DNA from: Caldimonas brevitalea | GTDB lineage: Bacteria; Pseudomonadota; Gammaproteobacteria; Burkholderiales; Burkholderiaceae_C | NCBI RefSeq assembly: GCF_001017435.1 | Contig: NZ_CP011371.1 | Location: forward strand, 248,001-312,000 | Direction of reading: 5' to 3' | DNA length: 64,000 nt | Shown: one piece after another, positions 38,018-47,895 of the stretch | How positions within the stretch are numbered: position 1 is the first letter of the stretch | Layout of the letters: every line of letters begins with the position of its first letter | The notes under the pieces: model-generated | Told to the model about the DNA's origin: nothing | Databases searched by the model: none | The model's input: the letters and a program-made list of their open reading frames with translations, nothing else | Made by a program: the position numbers and the translations under genes

Positions 38018-38053
38018 AAAAAAATGCCCCCGGACTGCAGAACAGCCGGGGGC
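38018..38053 (-). terminator. intrinsic terminator on the reverse strand, downstream of the candidate small RNA
   Basis: GCCCCCGG (38026-38033) pairs perfectly with CCGGGGGC (38046-38053), with CTG/CAG inside. On the reverse strand it is followed by A then seven T. On the forward strand there is no T tract, so it does not serve rtcA. No reverse-strand protein gene ends here, which implies a reverse-strand RNA. Confidence 0.8.
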
Positions 38054-38061
38054 CGATAGAC

Positions 38062-38157
38062 AAAAAGCGCCCCGAACCCGGACCGCCCAAGCTAGGTGAG
38101 GGAGGGTCGGAGAGGGAGGAGCGAGCCGGTGTACGTCCGGGGCGCTATAAAACACTG
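38062..38157 (-). ncRNA. candidate sigma-54-dependent small RNA next to the rtc operon
   Basis: Predicted transcript of about 96 nt starting near 38157, twelve bases after the -12 GC of a near-consensus sigma-54 promoter. Its ends pair perfectly: AGCGCCCCG (38146-38138) with CGGGGCGCT (38074-38066), followed by a U tract (38066-38062). The enclosed loop is C/U rich and contains CUCCUCCCUC and CCCUCCCUC; UCCUCC is complementary to Shine-Dalgarno GGAGGA. Read-through would end at the second terminator near 38018 (about 140 nt). No protein frame fits. I do not recognise the family. Existence is inferred from promoter plus terminators. Confidence 0.6.
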
Positions 38158-38167
38158 AAAAGGTAGA

Positions 38168-38183
38168 GGCAAGGCCCGTGCCA
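38168..38183 (-). promoter_or_regulatory. near-consensus sigma-54 promoter on the reverse strand
   Basis: Reverse strand reads TGGCACGGGCCTTGCC, against TGGCACG-N4-TTGCW: every defined position except the last agrees, with GG-N10-GC spacing. It points away from hyi towards the candidate small RNA. RtcR is the only sigma-54 activator in the window. Confidence 0.75.
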
Positions 38184-38252
38184 GCTCTTGGAAGCCGGCA
38201 GCCCCGGCTCGGTTAGGCTGTCGGGCGACGCGTTTCCCCACCCGGTGTCGAC

Positions 38253-39062
38253 ATGCCACGCTTTGCCGCCAACCTTTCGTTCTTGTACGCCGAACACGCC
38301 TTTCTGGACCGCTTCGCCGCAGCCGCGCGCGACGGCTTCCGCGGTGTCGAATTTCTCTTTCCCTACGACTGGCCGACCCTCGATGTGACAAGACGTGTGG
38401 AAAGCGAGGGACTCAGTGTGGTGTTGTTCAACGCGCCTTGCGGCGACTGGGCCGGTGGCGAGCGCGGCCTCGCCTGTCTGCCCGGGCGCGAGGCGGAGTT
38501 CCGGGACGGCGTCGAGCGCGCACTCGCTTACGCCACCGCCCTGCGCTGCCCGCGCGTCCACGTGATGGCCGGGCTGGCGCCGGCCGGCGTCGAACGCCAG
38601 CGGCTGCAGGCCGTGTACGTCGAGAACCTGCAATGGGCGGCGGCCCGGGCCGCGGCGGCCGGCCTCGCACTGACGGTCGAGCCGATCAACCCGCGTGACA
38701 TGCCCGGCTATTTCCTGAACCGGCAAGACGACGCGCACGAGGTGGTGGCGCTGGTCGGCGCGCCCAACCTCGGCGTGCAGATGGACCTCTACCACTGCCA
38801 GATCGTGGAGGGCGACGTGTCGACCCGGCTGCAACGCCACCTCCCCACCGGCCGCGTGACCCATCTGCAGATCGCCGGCGTGCCCGAGCGGCACGAGCCC
38901 GACAGCGGCGAGCTGCACTATCCGCACCTGTTCGAGCTGGTCGATCGCCTCGACTACGCCGGGTGGATCGGCTGCGAGTACCGCCCGCGGCGGGGGGCCG
39001 TGCCGAACGGCACCACCCAGGGTTTGGGCTGGCTGCGCCGCTTGCAAGGCCAGGGCACCTGA
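38253..39062 (+). CDS. hyi: hydroxypyruvate isomerase family protein
   Basis: 269 residues, TIM-barrel of the AP endonuclease 2 / Hyi-OtnI group. Seen: [69 protein letters not shown] (metal Glu), [14 protein letters not shown] and [10 protein letters not shown] (second metal Glu). Interconverts hydroxypyruvate and tartronate semialdehyde, or related 2-oxo-tetronates in OtnI. No glyoxylate carboligase or reductase is adjacent, so the pathway is not fixed by context. Confidence 0.9.
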   Translation: MPRFAANLSFLYAEHAFLDRFAAAARDGFRGVEFLFPYDWPTLDVTRRVESEGLSVVLFNAPCGDWAGGERGLACLPGREAEFRDGVERALAYATALRCPRVHVMAGLAPAGVERQRLQAVYVENLQWAAARAAAAGLALTVEPINPRDMPGYFLNRQDDAHEVVALVGAPNLGVQMDLYHCQIVEGDVSTRLQRHLPTGRVTHLQIAGVPERHEPDSGELHYPHLFELVDRLDYAGWIGCEYRPRRGAVPNGTTQGLGWLRRLQGQGT

Positions 39063-39115
39063 GGGCAAGCCCGCCTGTACGCACGGGCAGGCCTCTGCGT
39101 ACACTGCCCCGCACC

Positions 39116-40018
39116 ATGAGCATGACCTTTTCCGCCCCCCCGACGGCCAGCGGCAGCGCCGATACGGCTGCCGCGCCGGAGGTGTCCCTCTCCGAGTTGG
39201 CCGCCGCCGACGGCACCCGGCTGGTGTTGCGCACCTGGCCCGCTCCGGCGGGCCGCCAGCGCGGCACCGTGGTCATCGTGCACGGACTGGGCGAACACAG
39301 CGGCCGCTACGAGCATGTGGCGCAGCGCCTGCGCAGCTGGGGCTTCGCGGTGGTGGCCTACGACCATCGCGGCCATGGCCGTTCCCCGGGGCCACGCGGC
39401 GCGCTGCAGACGGCCGACGACCTGCTGCACGACCTGGCCGCCGTCATCGACGCAGCACGCGCGCGGCACGCCGGCCCGCTGGTCCTGCTGGGGCACAGCA
39501 TGGGCGGGCTGATCGCGGCGCGTTTCGTCGCCGGTGCGGTGCGGCCGGTCGACCTGCTGGTGCTGTCGTCGCCGGCGTTGAACGTCGGCTTGTCGGCGTT
39601 CAACCGCGGCCTGCTCCGTGTCTCGTTGGCCCTCACCCCCAACCTGGCGGTCAGCAATGGGCTGGACGCCCGCTATGTTTCGCGCGACCCGGCCGTCGTG
39701 TCCCGCTATCTGGCCGACCCGCTGAACCACGGCAAGGTGACCGCCCGGCTGGTGCGCTTCATCGTCGACGGCGGGCAGTATGTGCGCGAGCGGGCGCGGC
39801 AGTGGCAGGTGCCGACGCTGCTGATGTGGGCCGGGCAGGATCGGCTGGTGCTGCCGGCGGGCAGTGCCGACTTCGCCGAATTGGCGCCGCGTGACCTGGT
39901 GCAGTGCCAGTGTTTCCCGCAGATGTACCACGAGCTGTTCAACGAGCCCGACCAGGACGAGGTGTTCAACGTCTTGCACCAGTGGCTGGATCAACGGCTG
40001 CCGGCCGCTGCGGACTAG
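39116..40018 (+). CDS. alpha/beta hydrolase, monoacylglycerol-lipase-like
   Basis: 300 residues. VVIVHGLGEHSGRYEHVAQRL (oxyanion region), AYDHRGHGRSPGPRGAL, nucleophile elbow VLLGHSMGGLIAARF, acid WAGQDRLVLPAGS and histidine QMYHELFNEPDQDEV. This pattern is that of the serine hydrolase lysophospholipase / monoglyceride lipase group (PldB-like). No signal peptide. Starts 53 bases after hyi on the same strand. Confidence 0.9.
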   Translation: MSMTFSAPPTASGSADTAAAPEVSLSELAAADGTRLVLRTWPAPAGRQRGTVVIVHGLGEHSGRYEHVAQRLRSWGFAVVAYDHRGHGRSPGPRGALQTADDLLHDLAAVIDAARARHAGPLVLLGHSMGGLIAARFVAGAVRPVDLLVLSSPALNVGLSAFNRGLLRVSLALTPNLAVSNGLDARYVSRDPAVVSRYLADPLNHGKVTARLVRFIVDGGQYVRERARQWQVPTLLMWAGQDRLVLPAGSADFAELAPRDLVQCQCFPQMYHELFNEPDQDEVFNVLHQWLDQRLPAAAD

Positions 40019-40109
40019 GGCCGCGGTCTCGCGGCCGCGATTCCCTGCCACGGGTGCAGCCGGGGCTGTCGTCCTACACTGCCGAGACCGGACCGACGAG
40101 AGGAATTCC

Positions 40110-41570
<1,461 letters not shown>

Positions 41571-41637
41571 GACCTCCCTGGCCGCGGGGTTCGTCCCCGG
41601 GTTCGATCGGAGAAGAACGGCCGCTACAGACCGGCCA

Positions 41638-42531
41638 CTACAGCAGCGACCCGGGGCCGCCCCACGGTGTCGTCACATCCAGCGGCTGCGCCTCGAAGCG
41701 CTGTGTCGGCTCGACCAGCTGGCACTGCTGGGCGATCAACGGCAGGTCGCGCGAGCCGGGCACCGTGTGCAAGACCAGCGTGTACAGCGCCGACACCGCA
41801 TGCGACAGGGCGTCGGGCAGTTCGTCGCCGTTCAGCAAGCGGCCCAGCAGCAGCGCGGAAAACACGTCGCCCATGCCGTTGGGCAGGGGTGTCAGCGGCA
41901 CGAAGGGCGTGCTGACCGACCAGGCCCCGTCGTGCGTGACGGCCAGCGTTTCGAGACGGTCGGGCGGCACGTCGGGCGTGCGCAGCGAGGTGATCACGAC
42001 CGCCTTGGGCGCCATCGACCGCGCCGCGGTGACCGCGTCTTCGCGTGACACCACCGGGCGACCCAATAGCTGCTCGAACTCGAACTGGTTGGGCGTGATC
42101 AGGTCGGCCTGCGCGACGGCGCGCAGGCGGTGGAACTCGGGGATGCCCGGCCGCACGAACAAGCCGCGGCCGGTGTCGCCCATCACGGGGTCGCAGCAAT
42201 AGAGCATTTCGCCCCGCGCAGCCCGGATCTCGGCCACCGCCTGCAAGATCGCTTCCCCGATGGCGGCGTCGCCCAGGTAGCCCGACAGCACCGCCTCGCA
42301 CTGCTGCAGCACCTCGCGGGCGCGCAGGCCGTCGAGCACGTCCAGCACGTGGTCGGCGCTGAACACCTGGCCCTTGAACTCACCGTAGCCGGTGTGGTTG
42401 GAGAACTGCACCGTGTGGATCACCACCGGGTCGAGCCCGAGCCGCTGCAACGGGAACACGGCGGCGGCATTGCCCACATGGCCGTAGGCCACGTGCGACT
42501 GGATGGTCAGGACGTGTCGGGGGGCGGACAT
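41638..42531 (-). CDS. pdxY: pyridoxal kinase
   Basis: 297 residues. Phosphorylates pyridoxal in vitamin B6 salvage. Seen: VLTIQSHVAYGHVGNAAAVFP at the N-terminus, QFSNHTGYGEFKG, YCCDPVMGDTGRGLFV, ITPNQFEFEQLLG and the anion-hole/catalytic motif PNGMGDVFSALLLG with the catalytic Asp. Length and motifs fit PdxY rather than ThiD. Convergent with the M20 peptidase. Confidence 0.94.
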   Translation of the reverse strand: MSAPRHVLTIQSHVAYGHVGNAAAVFPLQRLGLDPVVIHTVQFSNHTGYGEFKGQVFSADHVLDVLDGLRAREVLQQCEAVLSGYLGDAAIGEAILQAVAEIRAARGEMLYCCDPVMGDTGRGLFVRPGIPEFHRLRAVAQADLITPNQFEFEQLLGRPVVSREDAVTAARSMAPKAVVITSLRTPDVPPDRLETLAVTHDGAWSVSTPFVPLTPLPNGMGDVFSALLLGRLLNGDELPDALSHAVSALYTLVLHTVPGSRDLPLIAQQCQLVEPTQRFEAQPLDVTTPWGGPGSLL

Positions 42532-42644
42532 TCAGTACCTCCGTGCTACGCGCTGCGATGCGATGCGGGCCCCTTCGGGCGGCCGCGCCATGCGCAGCGC
42601 CCCATTGTGGGGCCTCGTGCGGCGGCCCGACCTTCGCGGCGGCG

Positions 42645-43298
42645 TCAGTGGGGGAACGCCAAACGCTTCTCGAGCAGCCGTTGCACCCGTTCGAAGGCCA
42701 GGCTGAGCACCCAGTACACCGCGGCGGCCGCGAGGTAGAGCGGGAACGGCTGGAAGGTGGTCGAGATCAGCTCCTTGGTCGCGAGCATCAGCTCGGTCAC
42801 CGCGATCACCGACACCAGCGAGGTGTCCTTGATCAGGCTGATCAGGCTGTTGCCGAGGCTGGGCACCGCGATGCGCAAGGCCTGCGGTGCGACGATGTGC
42901 CGCAGCGTCTGCAGATGGGTGAGACCCAGGCTGGTGCCCGCCTGCCACTGATCGCGGCTGACGCCGAGCACCGCGCCGCGCAGGCTTTCCGACAGGTAGG
43001 CCGCGACGTTGAGCGTGAGGGCGAGTACGCCCGCGGTGAGCGGCGAGAACTCGATGCCGATGCTGGGCAGCCCGTAGTAGACGATGAACACCTGCACCAG
43101 CAAGGGCGTGCCCCGCATCGCACTCACATACACCGCGGCCACGCGCTGCAGCAGCGGCACTTCGAGCACGCGCACGCCGGCCACCACGGCGGCCAGCGCC
43201 AGGCCCAGCACCATCGCGGACACCGCGAACAGCAGGGTGTAGCCGGTGGCCCGCAGCATCACCGGGGCGGCCAACTCGAACAGCGAAACCAGATCCAT
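42645..43298 (-). CDS. polar amino-acid ABC transporter permease
   Basis: 217 residues, HisM/TcyL type, about five membrane helices. The EAA loop is recognisable: RGAVLGVSRDQWQAGTSLGL then THLQTLRHIVAPQALRIAVP. Works with the binding protein encoded upstream on the same strand. The expected ATPase gene is not next to it; the next gene downstream is pdxY. Confidence 0.92.
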   Translation of the reverse strand: MDLVSLFELAAPVMLRATGYTLLFAVSAMVLGLALAAVVAGVRVLEVPLLQRVAAVYVSAMRGTPLLVQVFIVYYGLPSIGIEFSPLTAGVLALTLNVAAYLSESLRGAVLGVSRDQWQAGTSLGLTHLQTLRHIVAPQALRIAVPSLGNSLISLIKDTSLVSVIAVTELMLATKELISTTFQPFPLYLAAAAVYWVLSLAFERVQRLLEKRLAFPH

Positions 43299-43366
43299 CC
43301 GGCGCCTCCTTCAGCCCCCGGCGCCGCCGGACCTGCCGGCCACGGCCGCCTGCCGCACGCCGGCGT

Positions 43367-44167
43367 TCACGGTGCCACGGGCGGCTTGCTGACGTCGCGG
43401 CCGAACCACTTGGCCGAGATCTTGGCGAAGCTGCCGTCGGCCTTCAGGTCGGCCAGCGCCTTGTCGATCGCCTGCTTGAAGGCGGGGTTGCCTTTGCGGA
43501 ACGGGATCGCGTTGCTCTCGACCGTGCCCAGCGGCGCGCCGGCCTTGACCGGCAGCCGGGTCTTCTGCGCCAGGTAGGGGATCAGGAGGCTGTCGTTGAG
43601 GGCCACGTCGATACGTCCGCTGGCCAGGTCTTGCAGGTACTCGGGCGCGCTCGGGTAGACCTTCACTTCCGCCCCTTCGATGCCGCGCGCCAGCTCGGCG
43701 TAGTTGCTGCCCTGGCCGACGCCGATCTTCTTGCCTTTCAGGTCGGCGGCGCTGCGCAGCGGGCGCGTTTCATTGGCCCGCACGATCAGCTGCGGGCTCG
43801 AGACCACATACGGCTCGCTGAAGTCGAACGTCTTGCGGCGCGCCTCGGTGGCGGCGACCTGGTTCACGATCACGTCGTACTTGCCCGCCTGCAGCCCGGC
43901 CAGGATGCCGCTCCATTCGGTGGTGGTGAACTCCGGCTTCACCCCCAGCTTGCCGGCCAGGGCTTCGGCGATCTCCACGTCGAAGCCGGTCAGCTTGCCT
44001 TGCTCGTCGCGGAAGTTGAAGGGCGGGTAGGTGCCTTCCAACGCAATGCGCAGGCTGCCCCGCTGCTTCACGTCGTCCAACAGGTCGGCCGCGCCGGCCG
44101 ATGCCGTGGCCAGCAGGCCCAACACACCCAGTCCAGCCGCCGCCAGATACGCCTTGAGTCTTTTCAT
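43367..44167 (-). CDS. periplasmic amino-acid (probably cystine) binding protein of an ABC transporter
   Basis: 266 residues with signal peptide (MKRLKAYLAAAGLGVLGLLA, cleavage after AGA). SBP family 3 motifs: GSLRIALEGTYPPFNFRDEQGKLTGFDVEIAEAL, TTEWSGILAGLQAGKYDVIVNQVAATEARRKTFDFSEPY, GKKIGVGQGSNYAE. The TYPPFNFRDEQG and EWSGILAGLQAGK segments resemble cystine-binding FliY/TcyJ, so cystine is the best guess. AGGA five bases before ATG 44167 favours that start over the ATG two codons upstream. Confidence 0.9.
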   Translation of the reverse strand: MKRLKAYLAAAGLGVLGLLATASAGAADLLDDVKQRGSLRIALEGTYPPFNFRDEQGKLTGFDVEIAEALAGKLGVKPEFTTTEWSGILAGLQAGKYDVIVNQVAATEARRKTFDFSEPYVVSSPQLIVRANETRPLRSAADLKGKKIGVGQGSNYAELARGIEGAEVKVYPSAPEYLQDLASGRIDVALNDSLLIPYLAQKTRLPVKAGAPLGTVESNAIPFRKGNPAFKQAIDKALADLKADGSFAKISAKWFGRDVSKPPVAP

Positions 44168-44190
44168 ATGCATCCTGAGAATAAGTGCGG

Positions 44191-44216
44191 AGATTGATAT
44201 AAGGAATTATGCATAC
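44191..44216 (-). promoter_or_regulatory. AT-rich promoter region of the amino-acid transporter
   Basis: A short A+T-rich stretch contains the inverted repeat ATAAGGAATTAT (ATAA/TTAT arms) upstream of the binding-protein gene. Similar sequences precede sulfur-starvation genes in betaproteobacteria, which would fit a cystine transporter under CysB-like control. Weak evidence. Confidence 0.3.
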
Positions 44217-44230
44217 AAAGGCGGCGGCTG

Positions 44231-44983
44231 TCAGCGCACCGGCGCCGTCGCGACGGCCCCCACCTGTACCAACGCCGCCAACGGCGCGGTTTCAGCGCGC
44301 AGCACACGCGGACCGAGGCTCACCGGCGAGAAACCGGCATCGCGTGCCGCCTGCTCCTCCGCTGGCGCCAGGCCCCCTTCCGGGCCGCTGAGGAACACCA
44401 GGGCGGGTGGCGTGCCCGCCTTCAGCGCGCCGCCGAGCGGGATCGCGTCCTGGAGGCTCAGCACGACCTTGGAGGCCGGTGTCGCGGCGACCTCGGCGAT
44501 CCACTCGCGCAGCGTTCGCACCGGCGCGACCGCCGGCACCCGGGTGCGGCCGCTTTGCTCGCTGGCCGCTATCGCGACGCCTTGCCAATGCGCCACCTTC
44601 TTGTCGGCACGCTCGCCGGCCAACCGCAGCACCGAACGCTCGCAGACCAACGGCTGCACCGCGGCGACACCCAGTTCGGTGGCCTTCTCGACCAGCCAGT
44701 CCATGCGCTCGTTGGCCGGCATGCCGACGGCCAGCGTCACCGCCAGCGGCAGCTCTCGGTCGACCTCGACGTGCGCGCCGAGCTGCACCTCCACGTCGCT
44801 GCGGCCCATGCGGGTCACGGTGGCGCTCCATTCGCCGCCCTCGCCGTTGAACAGCGTCAGCGCGTCGCCGGGCTGCAAGCGCAACACCTGGGCATGGCGG
44901 GCGGGGCCGGGGGGCAGCGCCAGGGCGGCGCCGGGGGACAGGGGGAGCGGGGCGTAGAGGCGGGGAGCGGTACGGCTGGACAT
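44231..44983 (-). CDS. rsmE: 16S rRNA (uracil-1498-N3)-methyltransferase
   Basis: 250 residues. N-terminal PUA-like domain (RLYAPLPLSPGAALALPPGPA, HAQVLRLQPGDALTLFNGEG) and C-terminal SPOUT knot (VFLSGPEGGLAPAEEQAARD, SLGPRVLRAETAPLAAL). GPEGG and LGxRILRxETA are RsmE hallmarks. MDWLVEKATELGVAAVQPLV is also typical. Start at 44983 gives the family length. Divergent from the AlkD-like gene. Confidence 0.95.
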   Translation of the reverse strand: MSSRTAPRLYAPLPLSPGAALALPPGPARHAQVLRLQPGDALTLFNGEGGEWSATVTRMGRSDVEVQLGAHVEVDRELPLAVTLAVGMPANERMDWLVEKATELGVAAVQPLVCERSVLRLAGERADKKVAHWQGVAIAASEQSGRTRVPAVAPVRTLREWIAEVAATPASKVVLSLQDAIPLGGALKAGTPPALVFLSGPEGGLAPAEEQAARDAGFSPVSLGPRVLRAETAPLAALVQVGAVATAPVR

Positions 44984-45078
44984 GTGGCAAGTGTGCCGCA
45001 GCTGTTGCTGCTGACAGCTTTCGGCGCTGTGTTGCGCTAGGGTGGCGGTCTTGCCCGTTCCAGCCCCCAGCACCGTCG

Positions 45079-46227
45079 ATGCCGCCCTCCCGCCCCAACG
45101 AAATCGAGCCCGCGCCCTTGTTGAAGGACGGATTCAACGCCGCCACCGTGGCGGGCATCGCGCGCGACGTCGCGGCCGTCCATCCTGGCTTCGACACGTC
45201 GACCTTCGTGCAGACCTGCCTCGAGGGCTTCGAGGCCTGCAGCCTGATGCAGCGGGTGGGCCGGGTCGCTGCGGGGCTGCAGCGCTGCCTGCCGGCCGAC
45301 TATCGGCGCGCGCTGCCCCTGGTGCTCGGCGCGATGGAGGTGGGGGCCGGGTCGACACTGCCGGCGCGCGACGGCGGCATGGCGGCATTCCGGTTCGCGC
45401 CCCATCTGCAGTACGTGGCCGAGGCGGGGCTGGAGCATCCCGAGCTGTCGCTCGACGCACTGGCGCAGATGACGCGGCATTTCACCGGCGAGTTCGCCAT
45501 CCGGGCCTTTCTCGACCGCTGGCCGACGTTGACGCTCGAACGGTTGCGCCGCTGGTGCGACGATGCCGATCCGCGGGTGCGTCGTCTCGTGAGCGAAGGC
45601 ACGCGCCCGTTGTTGCCGTGGGCGCGCCGGGTGGCCCTGCTGTCGGCCGACCCCGGCCTGGCCCTGCCGCTGCTCGACCGCCTGGTGGATGACGCCGACG
45701 AGGTGGTGCGCCGCTCGGTGGCCAACCATCTGAACGATGTCAGCCGGCTGCGGCCCGATCTGGCCCTGCAGGCGGCGCAACGCTGGCGCACCGCAGCGCC
45801 CCGCGACATCGAGCGCACCTTGCGACGCGCGCTGCGCACCCTCGTCAAGCAAGGTGATGCCGGCGCGCTGCGCCTGCTCGGTTTCGCCGCAGACCACGCC
45901 GTCGCGCTGCAGGGCCTGCAGCTACACCCCACCGCGCTGCAGATCGGCCAGACGCTCGACATCGCGTTTTCGCTCGAGAGCCTGCAGCCCCTGCCCGGTA
46001 GCGCTTGTGTCGACTATGCGGTGCACTACGTCGGCGCCAATGGCAAGCCCAGGCGCAAGGTTTTCAAAGGGGCCGAGTGTGTGCTGCAACCCGGGTTCGT
46101 TGCGGCCTTCGTGCTCAGGCGCGACTTCTCGCCGCGCTCGACCCGCCGTCTCTACCCGGGCACCCACCGCGTCGACATCCTGGTCAACGGTCGCGTGCTC
46201 GGCAGCGCGTCCTTCGAGCTGCGCTGA
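45079..46227 (+). CDS. DNA alkylation repair (AlkD/AlkC-like) HEAT-repeat protein
   Basis: 382 residues, nearly all helical. LLKDGFNAATVAGIARDVAA at the start, RRWCDDADPRVRRLVSEGTRPLLPWARRV and VRRSVANHLNDVSRLRPDLALQ in the centre match the family of HEAT-repeat DNA glycosylases, in which tryptophans and an Asp in the concave groove remove alkylated bases. The C-terminal 100 residues are beta-rich (an Ig-like extension, YAVHYVGANGKPRRKVFKGA) as in AlkC-type members. Confidence 0.85.
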   Translation: MPPSRPNEIEPAPLLKDGFNAATVAGIARDVAAVHPGFDTSTFVQTCLEGFEACSLMQRVGRVAAGLQRCLPADYRRALPLVLGAMEVGAGSTLPARDGGMAAFRFAPHLQYVAEAGLEHPELSLDALAQMTRHFTGEFAIRAFLDRWPTLTLERLRRWCDDADPRVRRLVSEGTRPLLPWARRVALLSADPGLALPLLDRLVDDADEVVRRSVANHLNDVSRLRPDLALQAAQRWRTAAPRDIERTLRRALRTLVKQGDAGALRLLGFAADHAVALQGLQLHPTALQIGQTLDIAFSLESLQPLPGSACVDYAVHYVGANGKPRRKVFKGAECVLQPGFVAAFVLRRDFSPRSTRRLYPGTHRVDILVNGRVLGSASFELR

Positions 46228-46262
46228 AACGCCCTGCCCCTGCGGGCGCGGATCGACGGGCA

Positions 46263-46293
46263 TGAAAAAACCCGCCGTGGCGGGTTGATTTTT
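46263..46293. terminator. bidirectional intrinsic terminator
   Basis: AACCCG / CGGGTT stem (46269-46274, 46281-46286, extendable with CC/GG) flanked by a run of six A on the left and GATTTTT on the right. It ends the AlkD-like gene on the forward strand and the DUF4148 gene on the reverse strand. Confidence 0.8.
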
Positions 46294-46307
46294 GATGCTG
46301 CGGGCGT

Positions 46308-46625
46308 TCAGCCGCCGATGTTGATCGGGGCGGAGAAGCGGTTCTGGCGCAGCGCGCTGATGGTTTCGCGCTTGACGTCTTCGCGGCTCCGCGCGGTGGC
46401 CGTGGCGGGCTGGTTCGGGAACGTCGAGGCTTCACCGCTGAACACCGCCAGCTGTTGGCCTTCGGCCCGGGCTTGCTGCAGCTCGGCCTTGACCTGCTCG
46501 CGCGTCTTGACCGACGGCACTTCAGCGTAGAACCGCTCTTCAGCAGGGGTGGCTTCCTGAGCAAAGGCGCCGGCGGCGACAAAGGCGGTCATCACGGCGA
46601 CGATCAGGTTCTTCTTGGCGTTCAT
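46308..46625 (-). CDS. DUF4148 small secreted protein
   Basis: 105 residues with a signal peptide (MNAKKNLIVAVMTAFVAAGA, cleavage after AFA). The mature part has the DUF4148 pattern SVKTREQVKAELQQARAEG and a repeat-like SREDVKRETISALRQ. The family is abundant in Burkholderiales, probably periplasmic, with no known function. The gene is followed by a strong terminator. Confidence 0.85.
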   Translation of the reverse strand: MNAKKNLIVAVMTAFVAAGAFAQEATPAEERFYAEVPSVKTREQVKAELQQARAEGQQLAVFSGEASTFPNQPATATARSREDVKRETISALRQNRFSAPINIGG

Positions 46626-46818
46626 GGTGCTTCTCCGTTCACAAGGGTTGGACAGGTCCGGGTCTGGCGGTCATACCGTCTGGCCCCTCGCTGAGCTGCG
46701 AACCGTGTGGGTTTGTGCTCACCGATGACGCGACTTTAGGAGTTAACCCTTGTTGTATAAACGGTCTTTGGCTCAATAAATAATTTCGGTATCAGCAACA
46801 AAACGGGGAGGAAGACGG

Positions 46819-47823
46819 ATGGACCGCTTGCATTCCATGCGCGTGTTCGCGAAGGTCATCGACGAAGGCAGCTTCGCGTCGGCGGCCCGCTCGCTCGATT
46901 TGTCGGCCGCGGTCGTCACGCGGCTGGTGGCCGATCTGGAAGCGCACCTGGGCGCGCGCCTGATCCAGCGCACCACTCGGCGCTTGGCGTTGACCGACAT
47001 CGGCGAGACCTACCTCGAGCGGGTGCGCCAGATCCTGTCGGAGGTGGAAGAGGCCGAGGCGTTGGCGAGCGCGGCGGTGGCCGACCCCAAAGGGCATTTG
47101 CGGGTGCTGGTGCCGGGCGCTTTCGCGGTGCACCAGCTGGCCAAGCACCTGCCCAAGTTTCGCCAGCAATGCCCGAAGGTGACGGTCGACCTGACCGCCG
47201 GCAGCGCGATCGAAGCGGCCGACGAGGCCTATGACGTGTCCATCCTCATCGTCGGGCCGCGACCGCTGTCGGGCGATTTCGTCGCCCGCAAGCTCGCCCG
47301 TACCGAGGTGGTGGCGTGCGCGGCGCCCTCGTATCTCGACCAGTACGGCCGGCCGCTGCGTCCCGAGGACCTGGGCGGCCATGAATGCCTGGTGGCGAAT
47401 CTGCCCAACGCGCCGCGCACCTGGCGCTTCGAAGGCTGCCCGCTGGGCCGGCCGTCGGCCGACGGCATCGAGGTGGAGCCGCGCGCCGCCTTGACCACCC
47501 ATCACATCGACACCCTCTATGCGGCCGCGCTGGCCGGGCTGGGCATCGTCGGCCTGCCGTCTTTCATGGTCGAGGACGCGCTGCTCGAGAGCGCGCTGGA
47601 GCGCGTGCTGCCGGAATGGCGGATCATGAGCTACACGATCTATGCGGCGATGCCCAGCCGCAAGTACGTGCCGGCCCGCACCCGAGCCTTCATGGACTTT
47701 CTGGTCGGCACCTTCGGCGCCGAAGATCGCGACCCGTGGCTGGCCGCGGCCGGCTGCGAAACGCCCTACCTGCACGGCGACAACACGGCGGCGGAAGCGG
47801 CCGGTGAGCGGGCGCTGGCCTGA
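46819..47823 (+). CDS. LysR-type transcriptional regulator
   Basis: 334 residues. DNA-binding segment MDRLHSMRVFAKVIDEGSFA, AARSLDLSAAVVTRLVADLEAHLGARLIQRTT, then a substrate-binding domain from about residue 93 (GHLRVLVPGAFAVHQLAKHL). Has a 25-residue C-terminal tail beyond the usual end. Divergent from the DUF4148 gene across 193 bases with an A+T-rich segment near 46750-46800, where it may act. Confidence 0.9.
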   Translation: MDRLHSMRVFAKVIDEGSFASAARSLDLSAAVVTRLVADLEAHLGARLIQRTTRRLALTDIGETYLERVRQILSEVEEAEALASAAVADPKGHLRVLVPGAFAVHQLAKHLPKFRQQCPKVTVDLTAGSAIEAADEAYDVSILIVGPRPLSGDFVARKLARTEVVACAAPSYLDQYGRPLRPEDLGGHECLVANLPNAPRTWRFEGCPLGRPSADGIEVEPRAALTTHHIDTLYAAALAGLGIVGLPSFMVEDALLESALERVLPEWRIMSYTIYAAMPSRKYVPARTRAFMDFLVGTFGAEDRDPWLAAAGCETPYLHGDNTAAEAAGERALA

Positions 47824-47895
47824 GCGTGTGAACCAAGGCCGGCCCGGCTGCGCGGCGAGCGGTCACCCGTCCCGCCCGCGGCTGGAGCAGGGCGC

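Noticed and set aside
38018..38053. Terminator of rtcA
   Set aside because: The T tract is on the reverse strand only; on the rtcA strand the hairpin is followed by CGATAGACAAAAAG.
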